A stretch of 64,000 nt of DNA from Geminicoccaceae bacterium (GCA_028285265.1 JANQPX010000051.1:31437-95436), one strand, 5' to 3'. Numbered from the stretch's first letter, positions 36,147-46,014 are shown. Translations and numbers: made by a program. Notes: generated by a model not told the origin, from the sequence alone.

Positions 36147-38356
36147 TACCAGTCCTCCTCGACGCGGCCGACATTGCGGTGCAGATCTGCGAAAGCCGTG
36201 GAGGCTCCACCCGGGTCGCCGTCGTTGAACGCGTTGCGGAGGCCCGGCCGCGCATCGCTCAGGAAATTGCGTAGCCGGTTTAGCCCAGCATCGTCATCCA
36301 CGGGATGGGCCGTGCGGATCAGGCGGCGGATATTAAAGCTGTCGGCATCGACCAGAACCGTGCAACCGGCCCGGTACTTGAAATCGAAGGCACCTTCGTC
36401 TTCTTCGGTCCGCGTGAGCGAGATTTTGTCGACCTCCGCCTGACGGTCCAAATCGAAGAAGCCGTACCGCGTTTGCACCACTTCAATCACGTATTCGTCC
36501 TGGAGCTGGTTGCGGCGCCCCACGCGCACGGCGCGGCGCAGGGGCAGCACATGCAGCGACGGCAGGCCAGTGATTGTCGACCGGCGCACTGATAACGGTG
36601 CCTCCGGGGCGAAAGTGATACCGAGGACCTTCGCCAACTCCGGCGTCGTCGTCGAGGTGACAAGCATCCAGATCATGCGTGCGTAATACTGGCTGAGATC
36701 GAATTCGGCTTCGCGCGAGTGCATTTGCCCGAGCGTGCCGGCATCGGTTTCCGCGGCTTCTTCTTCGGTCACTTGGCTCAAGTCGCGAAGCTTGCTGCCC
36801 TTTTGTTTCGCCTGGCGCATGTCGTTGACTTCGGTGATCCGGTCGTTGAGTCGCTCGCGCAAGCGTTTGTGGTCTGCACGAACTTTCTCGACGAAAGCCT
36901 GCCCGCTATCCTTCCTGTAATGTTCCATTTCTTCGCTGAACTCATAGAAGACGTCACGAGGCCTGGTGATGATTGCGCCAAGGCCACCACGAACCCGCTT
37001 GATCGAGATATCCTCGCCTTTCAATGCTCTGCGCGACTTTAGATTGGCTATTGTTTGGCTGAGCGTAGGCCAGAGCAGCGTGTTCCGTGTTACAACAGGC
37101 ATACCCTCTGGAACGATGCCCCAAGCAGAGAAGGCTTCTAGGATCGCAGTGCGATAGCCGTCTTCGTCCTCGGGGAAAAGGTCGTGATCGGCGGTGACGA
37201 TGGCGCGCAGATAGTCGCCGAAACTCACCGCAACGGGCGGGACATAATCGAGCCCCCGAATACAAATCCGTAGGGTGCGGCGCGCGATGATCGCGGCTTC
37301 CTGCGCCAAACGCCGCGCGAGGTCGGGGTCAAGCTCACCCTCGCGTAAGATACCCGAGCCGCCTGAAGCGATTCGGAACAAATCCTCCGTCTTACCTTTA
37401 TAGACATTCAAGAAAGCCCTAAAGACTGCTGCCACCAGCACCGATCCGCGAGCGTGCGGGGCCATGACCTCCTGTAGAAGCTTGCGATCGGGGGGCTTGA
37501 TCCTCCATTCGCCCTCTTCGTTATCATCACCGCCCAAAGCGTCACGCAAGGCGCCGCTACGACCTATGGCCTTGCCGAACTCTTGTGCCAACTGCGCCAG
37601 CATGGATTGGCTTTCGAGATCGCCGCGAGTTCGCGCGATCTGTTCCTCTAGCACCTCAGGAAAACTGAAGAGCTGAAAGATTGCCACGATGTCGGCAAAG
37701 GCTTCGTGTAGCGCACGCATGTCGGGGTGACTGGCCTCGGCAAAGTGCGGATGTATCCCGTCGAGGATCGCGTGCACCATCTCGTGCACTACGATATCGT
37801 GGCTGAGGCAGGTAAAAACGGTGGTGCCTGGCACCACCGTTTCACTGTCCTCGGACGCCTCGAAATACCCAAACAATAGTGCCTTACGCTTGGGACTATA
37901 ATAGGCGTTGGCTTCGCGTAGAGCGTGCGGATAAATGCGCAGGCGGCGCACGAAATCGTTCGTCCACCCTTCACTGGTTTTGCGTGCGTCCTCGGCCCAG
38001 AGCACCCGCCGCCCAAGTGCTTCCTCGAATGTCGCGATGGTGTTCATAGCGACGGCGTAGACCATCTGCTGGTGGAACTGAGGATCCTCTTCCGATGGAT
38101 CTAGCCCGCCGTTGGAGAGAATCTTCGGATCGTCTAGATCCACCGGCCGGTAGAAGCCGCGCGTCGCGGGGTCGTAGTCAATAACCTCAAGATATTCGCC
38201 CGAAGGGCCAAGCCCGAGGTCAGGGTCTATGTCCAGCGGAAGCAATATTGTGACATGCCGGATTTTTCGGTTGGAATATGCCTTAGCCGTCGTTGGATCA
38301 AAAGCGAAGACCCTGAGCCTGCGCGGAGGGTGCCATTCACCGTTTGGGCCCGTCAT
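36146..38356 (-). CDS. Gluzincin-type zinc metallopeptidase
   Basis: The 736-aa protein has HEMVHAILDGIHPHF at about residue 189, giving the HExxH helix. ALHEAFADIVAIF follows about 25 residues later and provides the third ligand glutamate of a gluzincin (thermolysin-like) site. The preceding segment (YYSPKRKALLFGYFEASED) is the substrate-edge strand expected in such enzymes. The C-terminal third (SVRRSTITGLPSLHVLPLRR ... EYVIEVVQTRYGFFD) appears to be a separate regulatory or binding domain. No signal peptide is present, so it probably acts in the cytoplasm or is delivered by another system. It overlaps the patatin stop by 4 bp and the MBL start by 1 nt. Confidence 0.78.
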   Translation of the reverse strand: MTGPNGEWHPPRRLRVFAFDPTTAKAYSNRKIRHVTILLPLDIDPDLGLGPSGEYLEVIDYDPATRGFYRPVDLDDPKILSNGGLDPSEEDPQFHQQMVYAVAMNTIATFEEALGRRVLWAEDARKTSEGWTNDFVRRLRIYPHALREANAYYSPKRKALLFGYFEASEDSETVVPGTTVFTCLSHDIVVHEMVHAILDGIHPHFAEASHPDMRALHEAFADIVAIFQLFSFPEVLEEQIARTRGDLESQSMLAQLAQEFGKAIGRSGALRDALGGDDNEEGEWRIKPPDRKLLQEVMAPHARGSVLVAAVFRAFLNVYKGKTEDLFRIASGGSGILREGELDPDLARRLAQEAAIIARRTLRICIRGLDYVPPVAVSFGDYLRAIVTADHDLFPEDEDGYRTAILEAFSAWGIVPEGMPVVTRNTLLWPTLSQTIANLKSRRALKGEDISIKRVRGGLGAIITRPRDVFYEFSEEMEHYRKDSGQAFVEKVRADHKRLRERLNDRITEVNDMRQAKQKGSKLRDLSQVTEEEAAETDAGTLGQMHSREAEFDLSQYYARMIWMLVTSTTTPELAKVLGITFAPEAPLSVRRSTITGLPSLHVLPLRRAVRVGRRNQLQDEYVIEVVQTRYGFFDLDRQAEVDKISLTRTEEDEGAFDFKYRAGCTVLVDADSFNIRRLIRTAHPVDDDAGLNRLRNFLSDARPGLRNAFNDGDPGGASTAFADLHRNVGRVEEDW

Positions 38357-39531
38357 GGCATCACCAGTTCGTTTTCAGGAGGAGAAGCGTCGGGATCGAC
38401 ATAGCGCCTGATCGCGGCGTCGGCATGGGCATAGCCGGCAAGCATCGCCGCCCGCTTCTCAACATCCGTGAATTTCCGAAGCCGCGTTGGCAGATCGCGA
38501 GAAGTCGCAAGTACCGTGTCGGAGGGTTTGGCGCCGGTCCAGCTATCAGCTAAGCCACTCGAGGTGTCGCTATAGGCGCCGCTGGGCGTGGCATTAGTCC
38601 ACAACGCGCCGACGCGCTCGGCCCTGCCGTCAGACAACTTGTTCAGAAAGAGATCGACTAGCATTCGCTCGCGCCAGTTCACAGTGACCTCCAGCATCGA
38701 ATACACCACGCGCGGCATATGCGAGAACAGGAAACGCCCGGTCACCGGCTTAAGATTGCCCCCCGCGTTCGCGCAGAAAATGATTCCGCATCGTTTCCAA
38801 ATGGGTTCGAGCCCGAGATTGTCATAGACCCCGCCATCGACCAGAATCAGCTCGCGCCGAAGGGCCGGGTCGTCATGGGTCGCGCCTCCAGGCGTGCCTA
38901 CATCTTCGCCTCGGAGCGAAAGTCTGACAGGGGAGAGAACCGGCGGAAAAGCCGACGACGACGCGACAGCGTCGGCAAGGCGGATCGTCCTGACCGTCGA
39001 CGTCAACACCTTCCAGTCAGCCACGTAGTCGCGGGTGAAACGAACGAGCCCTCCCGACTGAAGGTTTGTGGCACAGAAGATAAAACGCACCTTGTCGGTA
39101 ATCCCACTCATCTGCAGGCCACCGAAAATGTACTTGTCATATTTGTTGGCGAGTGCATTGCCGGCAGCCAATCCTGGAACGAGACGGCGTAAACCTACGG
39201 CGATGTCGATAGTGCGTGACACCGCGCTCAAGACCGGCTTGACTAGATGATCGGTCATTGCTTCGTGGCTGGCGACGCCGTCCGAGCCCCAGTCGATGCG
39301 ATCCCAATTCATGGCGAGGATACCGGTTGCAATTGAGCCACCCGAGACCGAAGCGATGCGGCTGGCGCGACTGAGATAGCCAAGTTCGTTCAGGCGCAGG
39401 AGCGATCCTGTATGAAACAGCGTGGCCCGATAACCACCACCCGAGAGACAGATTCCGATGGCCTCGGGGTCGTACTTTGTCAATTCGCCGGGTCTGAAAA
39501 ATCCCAATTCAGCTGATGCTTTTAGGACCAC
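38353..39531 (-). CDS. Patatin-like phospholipase (first copy)
   Basis: The 392-aa protein carries the patatin oxyanion loop LSGGGYRATLFHTG (about residues 29-42), the nucleophile elbow SVSGGS with serine near 63, and the catalytic aspartate in LILVDGGVYDNLG near 232. It should hydrolyse phospholipids or other acyl lipids using a Ser-Asp dyad. It has no signal peptide. It is the first gene of the operon with the gluzincin and MBL genes, starting at GTG 39531 with a GGGG-containing site upstream. A homologous patatin gene starts 229 bp away in the opposite direction. Confidence 0.88.
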   Translation of the reverse strand: MVLKASAELGFFRPGELTKYDPEAIGICLSGGGYRATLFHTGSLLRLNELGYLSRASRIASVSGGSIATGILAMNWDRIDWGSDGVASHEAMTDHLVKPVLSAVSRTIDIAVGLRRLVPGLAAGNALANKYDKYIFGGLQMSGITDKVRFIFCATNLQSGGLVRFTRDYVADWKVLTSTVRTIRLADAVASSSAFPPVLSPVRLSLRGEDVGTPGGATHDDPALRRELILVDGGVYDNLGLEPIWKRCGIIFCANAGGNLKPVTGRFLFSHMPRVVYSMLEVTVNWRERMLVDLFLNKLSDGRAERVGALWTNATPSGAYSDTSSGLADSWTGAKPSDTVLATSRDLPTRLRKFTDVEKRAAMLAGYAHADAAIRRYVDPDASPPENELVMP

Positions 39532-39759
39532 AGCCTACCCCATAAATGCTTGGAAAGTATTTAGTGATACTACCAAAAGGTGTATTCGATGGGCGAAACT
39601 ACTTCAGTCAAGATTTGTTGTCGACGGGTATGTTGCAGAGCAAAAACCGTTTCTGACCAGCCTGATCCTAATGCTGATCCGGCTGTCGGTGTGTGAAGTA
39701 GTTCACAATCAGTAAGGCTGCAGCGTTGTATCCAAGAATTCGTGATCGGGAGGTGCGCG
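39532..39759. promoter_or_regulatory. Divergent promoter region between two patatin genes
   Basis: The two patatin genes start back to back with 228 bp between them. The stretch 39550-39620 is A/T-rich and plausible for promoters in both directions. No palindrome or known operator stands out. Shared regulation of both genes is inferred from the arrangement only. Confidence 0.35.
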
Positions 39760-41037
39760 ATGACGAGTTCAGAGTCCTGGCTTGAGAAAAGTGGGATTGA
39801 GCGCCGCGGGCTTTTATTCGGCCTTGGCATAACGCCGTGGACATTGCCGTTGTTGTCCTGCACTGGCCAGGCTGGAGAGGACGAGACGATCGAAACCCTT
39901 GCTTCAGTAGGCGAGCCAGGCGCCCTTGCCGATCTGCGCAAGCCTGGCGCACCGATTGAAGCTGGAATGGGACTTTGTCTCTCCGGAGGCGGCTATCGAG
40001 CAATGCTGTTTCATGTCGGCTCGCTTTGGCGTCTCTACGAAACCGGCCTGCTGAAGAAGATGAAGCGGATTTCGAGTGTTTCCGGTGGCTCAATTGCGGC
40101 CGCACAGCTCGGTCTCAAGTGGTCGCAACTTCCCGACGACCCATCGACAGGCTCTTCCGAATTCGTTCGGGAAATAGTTGATCCAATCCGTAGTCTTGCC
40201 GATGAGACGCTGGATGTCTCCTCAGTCTTCAAAGGGATTTTCCTGCCGGGCAACGTGGCCGACCGTGTTGCAAAGGCCTACGCTAAACACCTCTACGGGA
40301 AAGCGACACTGCAAGATCTGCCCGACGAGCCACGCTTTGTGATCAACGCAACGAGCCTCCAAACGGGAGCGCTTTGGCGATTCTCTAAGCCGTATATGGC
40401 TGATTATCGAGTAGGTGCTGTCGAGAATCCAATCGTCCGACTATCCGTTGCAGTTGCTGCTTCGTCGGCTTTTCCTCCGGTCTTATCCCCCATGATCCTT
40501 AAACTCGATCCAACGATCGTCAAAGCTACCTCAGGCGTCGACTTGCATAAGGAACCGTACACGGAAAAAGTCGTGCTCACTGATGGCGGGGTTTATGACA
40601 ATCTGGGGATGGAGACGGTTTGGAAACGCTACGACACCGTGCTAGTTAGCGACGCTGGAGGCAAGAATCAACCTGAGGGCGAGCCCGAGACAAATTTGGT
40701 TCAGCATGTCCTGCGCGTATTGGATGTTATCGACAATCAGGTTCGCAGCCTTCGCAAGCGTCAATTGATCGACTCCTATAAAGACAAGCTACGCAAAGGT
40801 ACATATTGGGGCATCCGGACAGACATTGCCGAATACGAGCTGCCAGACGCATTGCCATGTCCACATGAGCGAACGCTTGAACTCGCCGAGGTGCCGACAC
40901 GACTCGATCGTATGAAGTCAAAACTTCAGAAAAGACTCATCAATTGGGGCTATGCCGTCTGCGACGCGGCTCTGCGTAGGCGGATGGATGTCGACCTCAA
41001 GCCGGGCACATTTCCCTATCCGGAGGTTGGAGTCTAA
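39760..41037 (+). CDS. Patatin-like phospholipase with lipoprotein-like leader (second copy)
   Basis: From the ATG at 39760 (GGGAGG six bases upstream) the protein is 425 aa. Residues 15-34 read RRGLLFGLGITPWTLPLLSC: a twin-arginine followed by a hydrophobic stretch and a cysteine after LLS. This could be a Tat-type lipoprotein signal. The catalytic domain has LCLSGGGYRAMLFHVG near residue 75, SSVSGGS with serine near 108, and VLTDGGVYDNLG plus VLVSDAGG late in the sequence. Active-site residues are intact. It is a paralogue of the preceding divergent gene, which lacks the leader. Its C-terminus is longer and helical (DRMKSKLQKRLINWGYAVCD). Confidence 0.85.
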   Translation: MTSSESWLEKSGIERRGLLFGLGITPWTLPLLSCTGQAGEDETIETLASVGEPGALADLRKPGAPIEAGMGLCLSGGGYRAMLFHVGSLWRLYETGLLKKMKRISSVSGGSIAAAQLGLKWSQLPDDPSTGSSEFVREIVDPIRSLADETLDVSSVFKGIFLPGNVADRVAKAYAKHLYGKATLQDLPDEPRFVINATSLQTGALWRFSKPYMADYRVGAVENPIVRLSVAVAASSAFPPVLSPMILKLDPTIVKATSGVDLHKEPYTEKVVLTDGGVYDNLGMETVWKRYDTVLVSDAGGKNQPEGEPETNLVQHVLRVLDVIDNQVRSLRKRQLIDSYKDKLRKGTYWGIRTDIAEYELPDALPCPHERTLELAEVPTRLDRMKSKLQKRLINWGYAVCDAALRRRMDVDLKPGTFPYPEVGV

Positions 41038-41089
41038 TTGGAAATCCGAAGATCTCTGCACGCATCATGCGTTGTAGCCTTTCGTCGGA

Positions 41090-41368
41090 TTGTCGCCCAC
41101 CGGTGTGCTTTGGTGTATGGCGAGCTGCGCCCCAATCATGCTCGCGGCTCTGCTGGCGCCCGTGCCGAGCCATGTCTCCATGCCCATCGCAGCACTTTGG
41201 ATATGGGCGGAGCGCCTGGAAGCTCCGCGCGAGCCCGTGACCGGCTTCTACGTCCCAAAGCGAGCGCTTGGCGCGCTCCAGCACCGTGTCATGCACCATT
41301 TGGGCCGGCACGGAATGCGCGCGGGCGCTGTCGCAGGTGCAACCGGCCGCAAAACCGACTATAGTTGA
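41090..41368 (+). pseudogene. Possible DUF2182-like membrane protein remnant
   Basis: The reading WCMASCAPIMLAALLAPVPS followed by HVSMPIAALWIWAERLE resembles the C-terminal helices of DUF2182 membrane proteins (a C-W-x-L-M helix, then a V-L-W-x-x-A-E-R-L ending). Only about 90 codons are open and no ribosome site precedes the first ATG, so it looks like a truncated remnant. A chance frame is possible. Confidence 0.25.
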
Positions 41369-41397
41369 GGAGATCGATTCGCCCGGAGAGGCCTGAG

Positions 41398-41724
41398 ATG
41401 ATCAAGTTCTCAGTCAGTCTGAACGATCGGGGGCAGCGTGAAGAAGCCCGTCGTCAAATCGTTGAGTTCCTGGCAAACCATGGGATCAAGAAGACGGGCG
41501 GCGGCCTCGTAACGCTCTCCTTTGAAGCCGAGCCTGAGGCCTTCGATGCTCTTTTCAAAAGCTCATCGCGCGATCTTCCCTTCCCGCCGCCGCGCCCGCG
41601 CGGCACCGTCGGCGCCAGCGGCTGGTCCGAGGAGCCCGAGATGACGATTCCTAAGGAACTCGAACCCTTTGTAGACAATGTCTCACTATCGCCATCTGCA
41701 CGGCATTTTGGCGGCCGTATTTGA
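41398..41724 (+). CDS. Small protein paired with S8 peptidase
   Basis: The product is 108 aa from the ATG at 41398, preceded by GGAGAGG. It has one compact alpha/beta domain (MIKFSVSLNDRGQREEARRQ; IVEFLANHGIKKTGGGLVTL; FEAEPEAFDALFKSS) and a proline-rich tail. The helix-strand pattern resembles the propeptide and inhibitor folds of subtilisin-like enzymes. It lies 94 bp upstream of an S8 peptidase gene, so it may act in trans as its inhibitor or activation partner. That role is inferred and no family is recognised. Confidence 0.55.
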   Translation: MIKFSVSLNDRGQREEARRQIVEFLANHGIKKTGGGLVTLSFEAEPEAFDALFKSSSRDLPFPPPRPRGTVGASGWSEEPEMTIPKELEPFVDNVSLSPSARHFGGRI

Positions 41725-41818
41725 GAGCTCGGCCGCCTAAGACAAAACTACTGGTTGGATTTTCAGTTCTCGCTAGTATGATTTCATCCATTCTAGGACA
41801 ATTTTGAGGAGACATTTG

Positions 41819-43321
41819 ATGCCTGGTCCCGATGATAAAATCTACACGCGCCGCAAGGCCTCGGACACCGTACGAGTGGCCATTACGCTTCCAGGCCGAG
41901 ATATGCGGGAAGGTCCGGTCAAGTTTTCCGGTACGATCACCGGTGATATGATGGAACGCATGCGGCCTGACGATAATCAGGTTGCCGCGACAAGCGCGCG
42001 TCTTTCCGAACTCGGCTTCGAAGTCACCAGTGCCGGGCAATTCTCCATCAGCGCACGCTGCTCGCGTCGCGTCTATGAACAGCTCTTCGGCACCAAGCTC
42101 ACGCGCCATCGACTGCCCTTCAACGAGGGCGAGCGGCGCCAGGCGAACGCCTTTTACTTTCCGGAAAAGGATGCGCCTTGGAACCCGCGCGATGAATTCG
42201 CCGGGATGATCGATGACGCCTATATCCAGTGGCCACACATTTACATGAACACGCTCTTCCCCGGTCCGACCACCGCGATGCCGCCGACGGTCGGCTACCA
42301 TCATCTGCGTGTGCCGGGTGATGTCACCATGCTCCTCAGCGCTGATCGCGTGCATCGGAGCGGCATCACAGGGAGGGGCGTCAAGGTCGCGATGATCGAC
42401 AGCGGCTTCGTGATGGATCACGCCTATTTCACCGCGCGGGGCTATCAGACCCAGACGGTGCTCGCGCCGGGCGCTACCGATACGGGGCTCGACGGCAACG
42501 GCCATGGAACGGCGGAGTCAGCCAATCTGCTCGCAATGGCGCCGGATGTGGAATTCATCGGCGTAAAGCTCGACAATGAGAGTTTTCCCGCCAATGGCGC
42601 AACGATCCTCGAAGGCCTACAAACGGCGATGCAGCACAATCCGCAAGTGATCTCGGTTAGCCTCGGCTACGATATGTGCCCCTCCAACATCTTCGGCGAC
42701 CGCACCAGCAACATGCACCTCACCGCTTTGCCCAACTCATTGAAGGCACTGGAAGCGGAGATCAGGGCGATCGCGGCGAGCGGCACCATTGTCGTGTTCT
42801 CGGCCGGCAATGGGCATGTCGCCTTTCCTGGGATGATGCCGGAGGTGATTGCCGCAGGCGGCGTGTTTGTCGAGCAGGACGGAACGATGCGGGCCTCAGA
42901 CTATGCGAGCGCGTTCTCCTCGAAAATTTATCCCGGGCGGGACGTGCCCGATGCTTGCGGCCTCGTCGGAATGGCGAGCAACGGCGCGCACTACATCATG
43001 TTGCCGCTTCAGCCCAATTGTGAGATCGATCGGCAGAATGGCGACAGTACGGCGAGGGATGACGGCTGGGCGGTGATCAGCGGCACCTCGGCCGCAGCCC
43101 CGCAGCTAGCTGGGGCGATCGCTCTGATGCTGGAGAGGAATCCAGGGCTGAGCGCAGCTGATATCAAGGCGGTGTTCGACCAGACCTCGAGAGACGTGAC
43201 CATCGGCAACGCAAACCCCGCAAGCAACGAGAACAACGGCGGCATAATCGCCGGCCCCGGCCGGGACGGCGCGACTGGTCCGGGCCTTGTCGACGTTATG
43301 GCTGCTGTAGCGCTGGTCTGA
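41819..43321 (+). CDS. Subtilisin-like S8 serine peptidase
   Basis: The start is the ATG at 41819, with GAGGAG seven bases upstream; the in-frame TTG at 41804 overlaps that site. The product is 500 aa. An N-terminal prodomain-like region (RLSELGFEVTSAGQFSISAR, then CSRRVYEQLFGTKL) resembles S53/S8 propeptides. The catalytic residues are D in VAMIDSGF (~194), H in GNGHGTAE (~229), oxyanion N in VFSAGNGH (~331) and S in ISGTSAAAPQLAGA (~424). The triad is complete. No signal peptide is seen, so it may act inside the cell or be activated by cleavage. It pairs with the small gene 94 bp upstream. Confidence 0.88.
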   Translation: MPGPDDKIYTRRKASDTVRVAITLPGRDMREGPVKFSGTITGDMMERMRPDDNQVAATSARLSELGFEVTSAGQFSISARCSRRVYEQLFGTKLTRHRLPFNEGERRQANAFYFPEKDAPWNPRDEFAGMIDDAYIQWPHIYMNTLFPGPTTAMPPTVGYHHLRVPGDVTMLLSADRVHRSGITGRGVKVAMIDSGFVMDHAYFTARGYQTQTVLAPGATDTGLDGNGHGTAESANLLAMAPDVEFIGVKLDNESFPANGATILEGLQTAMQHNPQVISVSLGYDMCPSNIFGDRTSNMHLTALPNSLKALEAEIRAIAASGTIVVFSAGNGHVAFPGMMPEVIAAGGVFVEQDGTMRASDYASAFSSKIYPGRDVPDACGLVGMASNGAHYIMLPLQPNCEIDRQNGDSTARDDGWAVISGTSAAAPQLAGAIALMLERNPGLSAADIKAVFDQTSRDVTIGNANPASNENNGGIIAGPGRDGATGPGLVDVMAAVALV

Positions 43322-43838
43322 CCACGCAGCGGGCGTACGGTGAGAGGCAGGCAATGCCTGTCTTACAGCAGGACTGTAGGTCGCTAATTGGTTTAAACTA
43401 AGCCTAGGACGAGGTTCGATTTCGCGTCCGTTTTGCATTCCAGGATTGGCGACTGGCACAAATAGCTTTCCGTGAACTGGTGGTTTTGAATTGCCATAAC
43501 TCCTAACCGATAATCTGATACACTCTGGCACACAATGCGAGTTGCGGATGAACCACTTCTGCCAGTGCTGATATCGATCATCGGAATTGGGTTGTCGCGG
43601 AGCCCATCACAGACAGGAGGTCTTCGAGCCGCTTTTTGCTTTTCCCAGGTCTTTCATTTATGCAACCCATCGGTGAAGCTTTTTCCTTCGAGGGCTGAAT
43701 GTCGACAGACGAAAGGCGCAATGCTGCTGTGTAACCCCGGCAAGCCTTATGTGCTTCCACGTAACATCTGTCGGATCTGCCACTTTGATTTTACGAATCA
43801 GCTGCTTAGATCCGCTTGAGCGACTTGACCGTGCCAAT
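43322..43838. other. Convergent intergenic region
   Basis: About 517 bp lie between the ends of the S8 gene and the CHAT gene. It is of lower GC content. Frames on both strands (such as 43535-43819) have no ribosome site and unconvincing composition. No repeat or RNA is recognised. Confidence 0.5.
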
Positions 43839-45998
43839 TTACCAAAGCCCACTGAACTGAAAAGCTGCCCAGTCTGATCCAGATGAGAAGCGATCACGTG
43901 TGTCGCGTTGGGCATTTGCAAAAGCATCAAGCCTGTCTTGTCCAGCTGCCAATTCTTCGTATAAAGTCTCAAAGAAATGTGCCGTCGCATCATCCTTTAC
44001 TGGCCACAGCGTGCCAACAATTGTTTCAGCTCCTGACATCATTAACGAGCTTACAAGTCCACGCAAATTGTCACCACGATCAAAGCGACTGAGGCCTGTC
44101 TCACAAGCACTTAAGCTTACGAGCTCCAGCCCGTCAAAAGATTCACCCATGAGTTCATATGCATATAGAATGCCATCAGAGTGGCTTTCCGGCCATAGGT
44201 AGAGTTCCTGGAAAGCTGGGCTAGCTGGGCGATGCGAGCCATGGGTAGCAATATGCACGTACCGCTGCGTCCGCAAGGCTTCAAGCAGAGCATCTTTAGT
44301 AGCATCACTATCGACATATGCGGTTCCATTACACAATTGGGCCACATATCGCGTCTCATCGATTGCGGTGGGAAGCGGAGGTAAATCAAACGGTTCACGA
44401 TCTTCAAATGACAGTCCAACCGCTACGGTGCCGGACTTTTTGGGAACTGATGATCGGTTCCGGCGCTTAAGTAACCCGAGAGTTGGCAGATGGGTCACGA
44501 TCCATCTATCTGCCAACGGACTCTCTATCCCTAAAAGCGGCCAGGGACAAAAATGAAGAGATTGGTATGGATGTACAAGGAGATGCCGTCGTGAGCCGCC
44601 TAGACGCTCTAGGCATCTAAGGACATCGGTAGGTATTATCTGTCCGGAGAGTTCGCTCAGGTACGCAGTTGCTCGCTCGTGATTGTTCGTGCGTAGAGAG
44701 GCTCTGACATCCATTATCTTTCTAAAATGCCGATCCCAATTTTCACCGCTAGCACCGAGCACAATATGTGCGCCCGCTGGATCTTCTATATGAATGAATT
44801 CAAGATCTTTTGACGTTAGCACTAGGGCGAATAAGTCATGATGATTCCAATCACCCTCCGACTCTTCTCGAATTGCGCGCATGTCAAGATAAGAAATCAG
44901 GATTGTATCATCGCCTAGAAGATGCTGGATCTCCTTGATGTCAAGAAAGGACTTGAACGGTGCATCGTTCGTTTCCCAAGCACGACCGAATATGTGCTTA
45001 TCAAACTCACGTTCAGCGTCAGCGAGTGGCCCCGAAGCTTCATCTGGCCTTGGAATGAGACGATCGGTGGTAGAAAACAGTAATGTCGTCTCCAAGTCTT
45101 TTGATGCATTGGAGCTGGAATCTGGCCCATACTCTGTATGTACCTGGCGCAGTTCAGCAATTCTTCCTAAGGATTTCTGACACCATTCGTCGTCCTTCCA
45201 TCTGGTCGCGTCAGGGTTATCGAGCGAAGCTGAAAACAACGCTCCCTTAATCGATTGAAACGCATAAAGTGATCGTTCGTCCTGCGACAGTGGCAGTACT
45301 CTCGCCCAATACATCGATGCTGTATCGACCGTGTGATCGCCGCGCCGTGCCTCCAAAGAAGGGCCAGATGTGGCTAGACTGGTGGCAAGTGGCCCAACAT
45401 CATCTCCGGGCCTTGGAGGAGGCAAGCGAGCCAACAAGTTGAACGTTCGCTCCGCTTGTTCATCGAGCATGGAGTCGAGAAACCCGGCGACGGCCAAGTT
45501 CCAATACTGCCAAGCATCGAACTGTGAATAGAGGGCCGGTTCCCTTATTGCATTGGCGGTAGTCTGAGCCGCAATGCAAGCGCGCACTGCCCAGATAGCT
45601 CGGCGTCTTGCTTCACGAAGCTGAGTTGCCGTACCTGCCTCCATAAACTCGGCTGCCGAGTTGGTTAATGCGATACGCTCGCCCGGAGGTAGTTTGGACG
45701 AACTGGTCCAGGCGAGCGATGACAACAACATTGCCAGTTCCTCAAGAGAGCCCTTTTCGAAAGGAGTATGAGCCCCAAGCCCATAAATTGTTGACGGGTC
45801 AGACAAGTAGTCCTCGACAAATTTGTCGAGGCCGGCGTGCGCTGCATAAAGAGCCATAATCTGAGACAAGATCACGACTTGCTTCTCGTTGGGCGTCGCT
45901 GAAGCAGTCGACCACTCGAACTCCAGCTCGTGTAGTCTTCGGACACGTCGCGCCCTTACCCAAGGGAGATCCTTTAACCATTTTCGGAGAACGAGCAT
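43839..45998 (-). CDS. CHAT-domain caspase-like peptidase
   Basis: The 719-aa protein has a helical N-terminal half of about 430 residues (for example EKGSLEELAMLLSSLAWTS; ARRRAIWAVRACIAAQTTAN), likely a repeat scaffold for sensing. A C-terminal CHAT domain follows. The catalytic histidine is in HIATHGSHRP at about 585 and the cysteine in LVSLSACETGLSRF at about 630, with the typical end SGAETIVGTLWPVKDDATAH. CHAT peptidases cleave partner proteins in cell-death and defence systems. The gene is the second of a two-gene operon with 46015-46716. No signal or membrane segment is seen. Confidence 0.85.
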   Translation of the reverse strand: MLVLRKWLKDLPWVRARRVRRLHELEFEWSTASATPNEKQVVILSQIMALYAAHAGLDKFVEDYLSDPSTIYGLGAHTPFEKGSLEELAMLLSSLAWTSSSKLPPGERIALTNSAAEFMEAGTATQLREARRRAIWAVRACIAAQTTANAIREPALYSQFDAWQYWNLAVAGFLDSMLDEQAERTFNLLARLPPPRPGDDVGPLATSLATSGPSLEARRGDHTVDTASMYWARVLPLSQDERSLYAFQSIKGALFSASLDNPDATRWKDDEWCQKSLGRIAELRQVHTEYGPDSSSNASKDLETTLLFSTTDRLIPRPDEASGPLADAEREFDKHIFGRAWETNDAPFKSFLDIKEIQHLLGDDTILISYLDMRAIREESEGDWNHHDLFALVLTSKDLEFIHIEDPAGAHIVLGASGENWDRHFRKIMDVRASLRTNNHERATAYLSELSGQIIPTDVLRCLERLGGSRRHLLVHPYQSLHFCPWPLLGIESPLADRWIVTHLPTLGLLKRRNRSSVPKKSGTVAVGLSFEDREPFDLPPLPTAIDETRYVAQLCNGTAYVDSDATKDALLEALRTQRYVHIATHGSHRPASPAFQELYLWPESHSDGILYAYELMGESFDGLELVSLSACETGLSRFDRGDNLRGLVSSLMMSGAETIVGTLWPVKDDATAHFFETLYEELAAGQDRLDAFANAQRDTRDRFSSGSDWAAFQFSGLW

Positions 45999-46014
45999 AG
46001 AAGATGGCGAGATA

